From Bacillus sp. FJAT-27264 (GTDB lineage: Bacteria; Bacillota; Bacilli; Paenibacillales; Paenibacillaceae): 64,000 nucleotides of DNA. Both the position numbers and the translations under genes were made by a program. The stretch spans positions 392,443-456,442 of the forward strand of contig NZ_MAQW01000001.1 in the NCBI RefSeq assembly GCF_001682855.1, read 5' to 3'. The notes below the pieces were generated by a model. That model did not search any database. It saw nothing but the letters and a program-made list of their open reading frames with translations, and was not told the DNA's origin. Positions 56,106 through 62,819 of this stretch are shown piece after piece (the first letter of the stretch is position 1; every line of letters begins with the position of its first letter).

Positions 56106-56221
56106 CAAATAACTCCTCCTCATTCGTAGTAGTGTATTTTATGAAGGGCGTGATCAGCCGGTAACGGCGAAGTGACAGGTATCGGAAGACAGGAGCGCAT
56201 TAAATGCAGATTGTAAACATA

Positions 56222-56249
56222 AAAAAGACCGTCCGTGGACGGTCTTTTT
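56222..56249. terminator. Perfect palindromic bidirectional terminator
   Basis: AAAAAGACCGTCC and GGACGGTCTTTTT are exact inverse complements separated by two bases, with T-runs on both strands. It ends the small structured unit at 56250-56414. Confidence 0.9.
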
Positions 56250-56384
56250 ACCCGAGGCGCTAGTTTAAAACCTTGATCCGTATCCCGCGCCACCAAAGCT
56301 AATGATATTAGCCGTTGGTCCGGGTAAGGGATACGCTCAACATGTCATGCTTGATGTGAACGCACCTCCTTTCCTTGTGCCAAG
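56250..56384 (-). ncRNA. Short transcript with strong hairpin and orphan ribosome-binding site
   Basis: Minus strand. A promoter (56385-56414) is followed after a few nt by AAAGGAGGTG (56363-56372). No ordinary ORF fits: an ATG 14 nt downstream gives MTC, then UGA, then an in-frame 23-residue tail (AYPLPGPTANIISFGGAGYG onward). At 56279-56335 three nested stems occur: CGTATCCC/GGGATACG, ACCAA/TTGGT and GCTAAT/ATTAGC. A terminator closes the unit. It could be a regulatory RNA or a peptide gene with unusual decoding. Family unknown. Confidence 0.4.
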
Positions 56385-56414
56385 AGTATAGCACAGCCTT
56401 TGTAAAATATCCAA
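56385..56414 (-). promoter_or_regulatory. Promoter of the structured small transcript
   Basis: TTGGAT and TATACT separated by 18 nt on the minus strand. Confidence 0.55.
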
Positions 56415-56505
56415 CACTATTTATTAACAATTTATCAATGCTAGACTCATATTGTTAACGTTTACATATTGATTAAAAACATCTGCTCGAAATTTCATTT
56501 TTCAC

Positions 56506-56534
56506 TTGAACGATCAGCGATTTTGGGTTATATA
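56506..56534 (+). promoter_or_regulatory. Promoter upstream of tRNA-Pro
   Basis: TTGAAC and TATATA separated by 17 nt; the tRNA begins about 80 nt downstream. Confidence 0.55.
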
Positions 56535-56614
56535 TAGTTAAAGGATTTCAAATTTTTGGATATATCAGAGAACATTTTTTAATAATCCCTTATAGTCCAG
56601 CAAGCTACTTTTGT

Positions 56615-56688
56615 CGGGGTATAGCGCAGCCTGGTAGCGCGCGCCCTTGGGGTGGGCGAGGTCGCAGGTTCAAATCCTGTTACTCCGA
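56615..56688 (+). tRNA. tRNA-Pro (anticodon GGG)
   Basis: A complete cloverleaf: acceptor CGGGGTA/TACTCCG (one G-U), D arm GCGC/GCGC, anticodon stem CGCCC/GGGCG with loop TTGGGGT (anticodon GGG at the central positions), T arm GCAGG/CCTGT with loop TTCAAAT, discriminator A. The 3' CCA is not encoded. It reads CCC and CCU proline codons. It stands alone with its own promoter and terminator. Confidence 0.95.
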
Positions 56689-56704
56689 TTTTAGAAGAAG
56701 AACA

Positions 56705-56751
56705 AAGCAGCACCTTTCAGGTTTGGTAGCCTGATCGGTGCTGCTTTTTGT
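56705..56751 (+). terminator. Intrinsic terminator after tRNA-Pro
   Basis: AAGCAGCACC and GGTGCTGCTT arms with an inner CAGG/CCTG stem, then TTTTTGTTTT. Confidence 0.9.
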
Positions 56752-56858
56752 TTTAAAGCTTGCCTTCAGGATAACAGTCGTAATGTGTTAAACGAGGATA
56801 CATGTTAGTTAGCGGTACGTAACCCATAATGTGTTAGCCTACATTCATGTAAGCCTAT

Positions 56859-57035
56859 TCAAGACTCCTTAAAGAGCTTGAAGACACCTGTTACAAGCGA
56901 GTAAATGGCTAGAAGCACGAGGAATGTAACTGCCCATGAATAGTTGCGGACAGTATACGTAAGCGATGACAGCATAATGAATATGGCAATGCGCAGCACA
57001 CCTTCGTTAATAAACAGGCTACTCTTTTTAGCCAT
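56859..57035 (-). CDS. 58-aa membrane protein
   Basis: Reads MAKKSSLFINEGVLRIAIFI and onward to FKLFKES. Two hydrophobic segments (about 13-26 and 33-51) separated by a polar turn. AAGGAGGGG precedes the ATG by about 9 nt, which fixes the start. The layout (short basic N-terminus, RI-type first helix, second helix) recalls DUF2892-like small membrane proteins, but that is only a resemblance. It is too short to be seen in the frame usually called here. Confidence 0.65.
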   Translation of the reverse strand: MAKKSSLFINEGVLRIAIFIMLSSLTYTVRNYSWAVTFLVLLAIYSLVTGVFKLFKES

Positions 57036-57165
57036 ACAATCAGCCCCTCCTTGGTTTGGTGTTGTATAAGTATAATAATACTAATGTTTTCGTTAATAAA
57101 TAACAAGAGACAAGTTACCCCTAAAAGCTATGATGTTTTGCACAGAAACATATCTAAATATCAAC

Positions 57166-57211
57166 AAAACCATTAAAGCAGCGATTGTCATCGTCTGGCC
57201 TTAATGGTTTT
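57166..57211 (-). terminator. Terminator after the 43-aa gene
   Basis: AAAACCATTAA and TTAATGGTTTT arms, with a partly paired 24-nt loop; T-runs on both strands. Confidence 0.75.
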
Positions 57212-57262
57212 ATCGTTGTACTATGCTAAGGGAGTTGATTATGCGGACAAGAATTCATTCGT

Positions 57263-57394
57263 TTAGGATTTACGATTCGTATAGAAATCGATAATATCGT
57301 TCACGGTGCGGAGCGGCTCCGCTTGCTGCTGGACATCGTCCACGGTCTGCTTGAATTCTTTCTGCGTATTCGTAGTCGTAGTCACTTTAGTCAT
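57263..57394 (-). CDS. 43-aa hydrophilic protein, unknown
   Basis: Starts MTKVTTTTNTQKEFKQTVDD and ends YTNRKS. AAAGG sits almost against the ATG, so translation may begin at the in-frame GTG at 57385, about 9 nt after it. A Thr-rich start is followed by a helix with QQQAEPLRTVNDIIDFY. A terminator follows within 50 bp. I do not recognise it. Confidence 0.5.
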   Translation of the reverse strand: MTKVTTTTNTQKEFKQTVDDVQQQAEPLRTVNDIIDFYTNRKS

Positions 57395-57562
57395 TCCTTT
57401 CACTTATCTTGAATTAGCTGCGTCTTCAGCGGGATAGTTTATTTAGGCACCTCTCTTTATTACCCCAAATATAAGCTTGCAACGCACAATGGCCTTTTGA
57501 TGTGATTCTTCTATATAGACTGGACTTAGGATTTTCACATGGGCGAAAGTTGTCATTGCGGA

Positions 57563-57718
57563 GAATGTTTGGACTTCCGGTCGCTGTTGTCTCCAGATTT
57601 CTTGAAATTTGTACCGCTATTCGCGGATAAAATCCGGAGAGCCTATGCTTCCGATTCGAGCTTTCCTTTGGAAAGCTTTTAGGCGGGCGCTATCGCTCCT
57701 ACAGTTCCAAAATCCCCC
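57563..57718. repeat. Dispersed intergenic repeat, long copy
   Basis: About 155 bp with nested hairpins: CTCCAGATTT/AAAATCCGGAG, GCTTTCC-TTT-GGAAAGC (57660-57676), and weak terminal arms TTTGGACTTCC versus TTTGGAACTGT inverted. The first 22 nt recur at 44520. It carries an open frame on the plus strand (57609-57899) that I judge spurious. Confidence 0.65.
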
Positions 57719-57817
57719 TCGATTCCGCTACCCTTATGTTATTTTTTTAGTTCAATCTATATATATCAATTTTAGAAAAATGGTATTGGGATGCTTTCAG
57801 AAAAGAACATCACAAAA

Positions 57818-57856
57818 AACGCCTCCTCAACGTTATATATACGTTAAAGAGGCGTT
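57818..57856 (-). terminator. Terminator after trmD
   Basis: AACGCCTC/GAGGCGTT with an inner AACGT/ACGTT stem; TTTTTTG follows on the minus strand. Confidence 0.9.
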
Positions 57857-57889
57857 AAATATGACAAATATGAGCAACTTTTCCTCAAA

Positions 57890-58708
57890 TCAGGCTTGAC
57901 CATCGTTTTTCAGACGCTCCAGGGTCTTCCGATCCTTCGCTGTAAGCTCTGCGGTCTCCAAGAGATCCGGACGACGTTCCAGTGTACGCTGCAAGGCCTG
58001 CTCCCGCCGCCAAGTCTCGATATTAGCATGATGTCCGCTGAGCAGTATATCCGGCACCTTCCAGCCACGAAACTCTGCCGGACGTGTATAATGCGGGTAC
58101 TCCAGCAGTCCCGTGCTGAACGAATCACTCACCGCTGACGTCTCATTGCCAAGCGCTCCCGGTTGCAAGCGAACGATCGAATCAATAACGGTCATTGCCG
58201 GAAGTTCTCCCCCAGTCAGTACGTAATCACCAATGGACAGCTCGTCCGTCACCAGATGCTCCCGAATTCGCTCGTCGTAGCCCTCATAATGACCGCAGAT
58301 AAAGATTAAATGTTCTTCCTGCGCCAATTCTTCGGCAATCTGCTGAGTGTAGGTTTTGCCCTGCGGGCACATAAGAATAATCCGCGGTTTAGTACCTTCT
58401 TGGTCCGTGTGTCCTTCAGCAGAATGCTCTGCCGCATTCCCATGCTCAGATGATACAACTGCAGAACCAGTAGCCTCTGCCAGCACATGTTCCACCGCTG
58501 CGAAGATTGGATCGGGCTTCAGTACCATCCCACCTCCTCCACCATACGGCGTGTCATCCACGGTATTGTGTTTATTGCCGGAGAAGTCCCGGAAGTTCAC
58601 CGCATTCAGCGCCACAATCCCTTTCTCACGAGCCTTCCCCAGAATGCTTGTGCCGAAGACACCTTCGCACATCTCGGGAAAGAGCGTCAGCACATCGATT
58701 CTAATCAT
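57890..58708 (-). CDS. trmD: tRNA (guanine-37-N1)-methyltransferase TrmD
   Basis: 272 aa, about 30 longer than usual. SPOUT-fold landmarks: [71 protein letters not shown] and [19 protein letters not shown]. Residues about 78-108 (Ala/Glu/His-rich) form an insertion before RIILMCPQG. It modifies G37 to prevent frameshifting. Its ATG overlaps the rimM stop by 4 bp. Confidence 0.97.
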   Translation of the reverse strand: MIRIDVLTLFPEMCEGVFGTSILGKAREKGIVALNAVNFRDFSGNKHNTVDDTPYGGGGGMVLKPDPIFAAVEHVLAEATGSAVVSSEHGNAAEHSAEGHTDQEGTKPRIILMCPQGKTYTQQIAEELAQEEHLIFICGHYEGYDERIREHLVTDELSIGDYVLTGGELPAMTVIDSIVRLQPGALGNETSAVSDSFSTGLLEYPHYTRPAEFRGWKVPDILLSGHHANIETWRREQALQRTLERRPDLLETAELTAKDRKTLERLKNDGQA

Positions 58709-59229
58709 GGAAGTAGCCCTTCCATCAGACGGACCTTGATGCGCTTAGCCTGAATATCTACATCCACTACCACATCGTTAATAACTGGAATCAGAATATT
58801 CTGCCCTTTCGGCGGCTTAACCACCCATACATCATTAGCTCCAGGCTGGAGAATTTCAGTGATTGTCCCAAGTGGCTGACCGTCGTTGTCTTCGGTGTAC
58901 ACGTCACAGCCTACAATCTGGTGAAAATAGTACTCATTTTCCGGCAGATCTACCAAATCATCACTTGGCACTTTAAGCATGCTTCCCTTGTACTTCTCGA
59001 TCTGGTTGATGTTGGTATAGCCTTTCAGTCTGACAATATACATTCCCTTATGTTCCCGGGCAGCATCTACAATTACATCAAATCTGGGGCTGCCATCTGC
59101 CGGAATCACAATTAGCTTCTTGCCAGGCGCAAACCGCACATCCGGGAAATCCGTATGGGACAAAATTTTGATCTCCCCGCGAATGCCGTGTGTATTGACC
59201 AGTCTGCCTACGGTTAATTCTTCCGTCAT
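58705..59229 (-). CDS. rimM: 16S rRNA processing protein RimM
   Basis: 174 aa. [20 protein letters not shown] opens the N-terminal barrel, and [20 protein letters not shown] and [20 protein letters not shown] form the PRC barrel. It matures the 30S head. GGAGAGGAA is upstream of the ATG. The gap of 100 nt to khpA contains a terminator-like hairpin. Confidence 0.96.
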   Translation of the reverse strand: MTEELTVGRLVNTHGIRGEIKILSHTDFPDVRFAPGKKLIVIPADGSPRFDVIVDAAREHKGMYIVRLKGYTNINQIEKYKGSMLKVPSDDLVDLPENEYYFHQIVGCDVYTEDNDGQPLGTITEILQPGANDVWVVKPPKGQNILIPVINDVVVDVDIQAKRIKVRLMEGLLP

Positions 59230-59280
59230 ACATTCCTCTCCTTTACCATGTGAGACTTATCCGTTCTTATATAATTGAAC

Positions 59281-59313
59281 AAAAAGGAGCCGGGATATAC
59301 AATCCCTAGCCCC
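59281..59313 (-). terminator. Hairpin with T-run between khpA and rimM
   Basis: GGGGCTAGGGAT pairs imperfectly with ATCCCGGCTCC; TTTTTG follows on the minus strand. It may stop or attenuate rpsP-khpA transcription before rimM-trmD. Confidence 0.65.
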
Positions 59314-59329
59314 TCTTTGTGCGTATCTG

Positions 59330-59560
59330 TTAAGATAAAATATCTACGGTTACGCGTTTATCGCTCTTGACTGCTGCAGATGTGACTACGGTACGGAGCG
59401 CTTTGGCGATCCGGCCCTGCTTGCCAATGACCTTGCCGACATCATCAGGATGAACGGAAAGTTCATAGACAATCAGGTGATCCTTCTCCACGATACGTAC
59501 TGCCACATCCTCTGGATGATCCACTAAAGCCTTAGCAATAACTCCAACTAATTCTTCCAT
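59330..59560 (-). CDS. khpA: KH-domain RNA-binding protein KhpA (YlqC)
   Basis: 76 aa. A single KH domain with VHPDDVGKVIGKQGRIAKAL containing the GxxG loop. MEELVGVIAKALVDHPEDVA is the standard start; GAGGG is 7 nt upstream. It binds RNA, usually with KhpB. It follows rpsP by 22 nt, as in other Bacillota. Confidence 0.95.
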   Translation of the reverse strand: MEELVGVIAKALVDHPEDVAVRIVEKDHLIVYELSVHPDDVGKVIGKQGRIAKALRTVVTSAAVKSDKRVTVDILS

Positions 59561-59582
59561 AGAGGACCCTCGCAATCAGTCA

Positions 59583-59855
59583 TTATTTCTGATTCTTAAG
59601 CTCATGGAACTTCTTCAACACACCTGCTTTGGAAAGCAAGTTGCGAACGGTGTCGGATGCTTGCGCACCTGTTTGAAGCCATTTAAGAGCTTTCTCCTCA
59701 TCGATCTTCACTACTGCCGGTTGTTCAACCGGGTTATAGTAACCGATTTCCTCGATGAAACGACCATCACGAGGGGACCGGGAATCGGAAACCACTACAC
59801 GATAGAAAGGCGCTTTATGTGCACCCATTCTTTTCAGACGAATACGTACTGCCAC
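59583..59855 (-). CDS. rpsP: 30S ribosomal protein S16
   Basis: 90 aa. [20 protein letters not shown] and [19 protein letters not shown] are canonical. The start is GTG, 6 nt after AAGGAGGTG; the longer reading to 59954 is out of character. The 311 bp upstream hold repeats and probably the promoter. Confidence 0.98.
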   Translation of the reverse strand: MAVRIRLKRMGAHKAPFYRVVVSDSRSPRDGRFIEEIGYYNPVEQPAVVKIDEEKALKWLQTGAQASDTVRNLLSKAGVLKKFHELKNQK

Positions 59856-59894
59856 GAAATTCACCTCCTTATAAAAGTATCGATCCCTCCCAAA

Positions 59895-60026
59895 CCCTCC
59901 CTTCCAAGGGAGGGCCCCAAAGGGTTGCACCCTCTGGACACCTGCTAAGTGCAACTAGCGTGGGTGTTCAGATTGGCGGCACCTAGGGACGAGGGATGCA
60001 TGAGCGCTTATCGTCCCTTACGGGAC
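59895..60026. repeat. Block of hairpins upstream of rpsP
   Basis: CCCTCCCTT-CC-AAGGGAGGG (59895-59914, perfect), GGACACCTGCTA..TAGCGTGGGTGTTC (59936-59969, imperfect) and GTCCC-TTAC-GGGAC (60013-60026). No coding frame is supported. The block looks like an inserted repeat and probably lies within the rpsP leader or promoter region. Confidence 0.55.
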
Positions 60027-60061
60027 ACGCTTGATTACTTACTGTATCTAGGAAGACCATT

Positions 60062-60163
60062 GATTGTCCGACGTTATACTGTGGACAATCAACAAGTTCA
60101 AAAGATTAAATTCAAAAGCTTAAAGACTAAGAAGAATTATCCTACGTTATACTGTGGATAATT
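60062..60163. repeat. Twin hairpins with compensatory stem changes
   Basis: Hairpin 1 (60062-60090): GATTGTCC..GGACAATC. Hairpin 2 (60135-60163): AATTATCC..GGATAATT. The 12-nt loop segment ACGTTATACTGT is identical. Stem bases differ at two positions per arm and pairing is kept. They lie just downstream of the ffh stop. Confidence 0.7.
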
Positions 60164-60166
60164 AAC

Positions 60167-61552
60167 TTAACGGAAAGGGAATTTCATTCCTTTACCGCCA
60201 AGTGCTTTGAGCTGCTTCATGGCGTTCTTCTTGGAGCCCTTGCCTCCGCCACCCATCATACCAGAGAACTGCTTCATCATCTTACGCATCTCGTCGAATT
60301 GCTTGATGAGACGGTTAACCTCAGCAACTGAGGTGCCGCTGCCGGCTGCAATCCGTTTGCGACGGTTATGATTGATGATCTCAGGCTGCTGTTTCTCAGC
60401 CTTAGTCATGGAATGAACAATGGCTTCGACACGGTCCATCTGCTTGTCATCGACCTTGAGGTCCTTAATGCCCTTGGCCTGGTTCATCCCAGGGAGCATA
60501 CCGAGAATCTGGTCGATCGGGCCAAGCTTCTTGACCTGATCCATTTGCTCAAGGAAATCATCGAACGTAAATTCTGCATTACGCATCTTACGTTCCATTT
60601 CCTTGGCTTTCTCTGTATCAATGTTCGCTTGGGCTTTCTCAATCAGCGACAGCATGTCGCCCATGCCCAGGATACGAGAAGCCATCCGCTCCGGATGGAA
60701 CGGCTCTAGCGCGTCGATCTTCTCGCCTAGTGCGGCGAACTTGATCGGGCAGCCAGTAACAGCTTTGACGGACAATGCCGCACCACCACGGGTGTCACCA
60801 TCCAGCTTAGTCAGCACAACGCCAGTCAGTTCAAGCTGTTTGTTGAAGCTGTCTGCGACGTTAACAGCGTCCTGACCTGTCATGGCATCAACGACGAGCA
60901 GCACTTCATCAGGAGTCAGGGCTGTGTGAATCTGCTTCAGCTCTTCCATCAGTGCTTCATCAATATGCAGGCGGCCTGCGGTATCGATGATGACATAATC
61001 CAGGTTGTTATCCTTGGCATGCTGCAGACCTTGTTTAGCGATTTCCACCGGGCTAATCTTGTCTCCCAGCGAGAACACTGGAACCTTGATCTGCTCACCA
61101 AGCACTTCAAGCTGCTTGATCGCTGCGGGGCGGTAAATATCACACGCTACCAAGAGCGGGCGGTGATTGCCCTTCTGAAGCAATTTTGCCAGTTTGCCTG
61201 AGGTGGTGGTCTTACCGGCCCCTTGCAAACCCGCCATCATAATGACGGTCGGCGGCTTGTTCGACTTGGCCAGCTTCGCCTGGCTTCCGCCCATCAGCTC
61301 AGTCAGCTCTTTGTTAACGATGTCGATAATGACCATGCCTGGTGTAAAGCTGTCCATCACTTCCTTGCCAACGGACTTCTCTTTCACCTTGGACACAAAC
61401 TCCTTGACGACCTTGAAGTTAACGTCCGCTTCCAGCAGGGCCAGCCGTACTTCACGCATAGCTTCGTTGACATCATCTTCGGATACCTTGCCCTTGCCGC
61501 GAAGCTTGCTGAATACATTCTGCAATCTTCCGGTCAAACCTTCAAACGCCAT
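60167..61552 (-). CDS. ffh: Signal recognition particle GTPase Ffh
   Basis: 461 aa. NG domain with AGLQGAGKTTTSGKLAKLLQ, DTAGRLHIDEALMEEL and TKLDGDTRGGAALS; Met-rich M domain (about 300-440) with the RNA-binding RKRIAAGSGTSVAEVNRLIK. It targets nascent membrane proteins with 4.5S/6S RNA. It is 20 nt after ylxM. Confidence 0.98.
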   Translation of the reverse strand: MAFEGLTGRLQNVFSKLRGKGKVSEDDVNEAMREVRLALLEADVNFKVVKEFVSKVKEKSVGKEVMDSFTPGMVIIDIVNKELTELMGGSQAKLAKSNKPPTVIMMAGLQGAGKTTTSGKLAKLLQKGNHRPLLVACDIYRPAAIKQLEVLGEQIKVPVFSLGDKISPVEIAKQGLQHAKDNNLDYVIIDTAGRLHIDEALMEELKQIHTALTPDEVLLVVDAMTGQDAVNVADSFNKQLELTGVVLTKLDGDTRGGAALSVKAVTGCPIKFAALGEKIDALEPFHPERMASRILGMGDMLSLIEKAQANIDTEKAKEMERKMRNAEFTFDDFLEQMDQVKKLGPIDQILGMLPGMNQAKGIKDLKVDDKQMDRVEAIVHSMTKAEKQQPEIINHNRRKRIAAGSGTSVAEVNRLIKQFDEMRKMMKQFSGMMGGGGKGSKKNAMKQLKALGGKGMKFPFR

Positions 61553-61572
61553 ATGCAGTTCCTCCCTTCATG

Positions 61573-61929
61573 CTATTCTAACCTCTGCAAACGATCCACA
61601 AGGTCCATGAACCGTACTTTATATTGCTCAGGCAGCATCCCATCATCCGGCAGTCTGCGCAATTCTTCCAAATATCGGCTACGGGTCTCATGCTTCACCA
61701 GCAAACCGAGCTTCTCTTCATAATTCTCCAGAACTTGTTCCGCCCGCTTGATATGCTCGTACACCGCCTGGCGGCTGATATCAAACTCGGCGGCGATTTC
61801 ACCTAGGGAGAAATCGTCGTGAAAATAATATTTAAGGAACGTCTGCTGCTTATCCGTAAGCAACCGTTCGTAAAAAGCGAAAAGCAGGTTGATTCGATTC
61901 GTTTTCTCGAGCCTATTCTCCTGACTCAT
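61573..61929 (-). CDS. ylxM: YlxM/p13-like helix-turn-helix protein
   Basis: 118 aa. LFAFYERLLTDKQQTFLKYY, FSLGEIAAEFDISRQAVYEH and IKRAEQVLENYEEKLGL are typical of the YlxM family, a sigma region-4-like HTH found next to ffh. ATG 61929 has GAAGGGAG 8 nt upstream; a TTG at 61950 is less likely. It may modulate SRP assembly. Confidence 0.95.
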   Translation of the reverse strand: MSQENRLEKTNRINLLFAFYERLLTDKQQTFLKYYFHDDFSLGEIAAEFDISRQAVYEHIKRAEQVLENYEEKLGLLVKHETRSRYLEELRRLPDDGMLPEQYKVRFMDLVDRLQRLE

Positions 61930-62001
61930 TAAGGGCACTCCCTTCGTCAAGGAAAAACACTTTACAGCTTCACAACGTCCCTTATATTACCCAAAACAAA
62001 G

Positions 62002-62033
62002 AAAGATGTCAAGCTTTTTTGCTTGTCATCTTT
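62002..62033. terminator. Terminator between hemolysin III gene and ylxM
   Basis: AAAGATG-CAAGC and GCTTG-CATCTTT arms with a TTTTTT loop and one mismatch; T-rich on both sides. It ends the minus-strand gene at 62076. Confidence 0.75.
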
Positions 62034-62075
62034 TTCTTTAAGCAAATTTGTTGCCATGTATGCGATTTTTACCCT

Positions 62076-62726
62076 TTATAAGCGGATCGGCAGCAAATAG
62101 ATCAACACGGCGAAGAAGTGTGTCACACTGCCTGCTAGCACAAAGACATGCCAGACAGCATGATGGAACGGGAACCCACGCCATACATAGAAGACCGTCC
62201 CCAGGGTATACAGAATACCGCCAGCGACCAACAGCGTCATCCCTCCACTAGCCACTACAGCTGACAAGGGGCTCCAGGCGATCACGATCAGCCAGCCCAT
62301 GGCAATGTAGAAGACAGTGGACATGAACAGAAACTTTTTGACGAAAAAGGCCTTGAAGAGCACCCCGAAAACAGCAATTCCCCAAATAATGCCGAACAGC
62401 GACCAGCCAAGAGTTCCTCGGATGGCTACCAGCAGAAACGGGGTGTACGTTCCCGCGATGAACAAGTAAATGGAGGAATGATCGAAAAATTCGAACAAAT
62501 CCTTCGCCTTGCCCTCTTTGAGGCTATGAACCAATGTTGAATTAAGGTACAGAAGCAGCATGGTAGTCCCATAAATAGAGAAGCTGACCACATGCCAAGC
62601 CGTTCCCTTCAAACTTGCAAAAACAACAAGCAGGACCAGCGCGGCCACACTAAGGACCGTACCAATTCCATGCGTAATTGCATTTGCGACCTCTTCCCGG
62701 CGACTGTAAGTATACGTATTTGCCAT
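62076..62726 (-). CDS. Hemolysin III/TrhA (PAQR) family membrane protein
   Basis: 216 aa, seven hydrophobic segments. EEVANAITHGIGTVLSVAAL, YLNSTLVHSL, FEFFDHSSIYLFIAGTYTPF and FHHAVWHVFVLAGSVTHFF carry the conserved metal-type Ser/His/Asp residues of the PAQR fold. The ATG in MANTYTYSRR has GGAAGG about 8 nt upstream; a reading from 62816 is not supported. Physiological role is uncertain; hemolysis should not be assumed. Confidence 0.9.
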   Translation of the reverse strand: MANTYTYSRREEVANAITHGIGTVLSVAALVLLVVFASLKGTAWHVVSFSIYGTTMLLLYLNSTLVHSLKEGKAKDLFEFFDHSSIYLFIAGTYTPFLLVAIRGTLGWSLFGIIWGIAVFGVLFKAFFVKKFLFMSTVFYIAMGWLIVIAWSPLSAVVASGGMTLLVAGGILYTLGTVFYVWRGFPFHHAVWHVFVLAGSVTHFFAVLIYLLPIRL

Positions 62727-62819
62727 ACCCAAATCCTTCCGTTTGCGGTTTCCTTCTATTATAGCCGTTCCGCGGGTACCATTCCACTCTGCCGAATGGC
62801 CCCGCGTCTGTCTCATGGC

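Noticed and set aside
57609..57899. 96-codon open frame on the plus strand
   Set aside because: It lies inside the dispersed repeat and runs through the trmD terminator. No ribosome-binding site, and the composition is that of repeat DNA.
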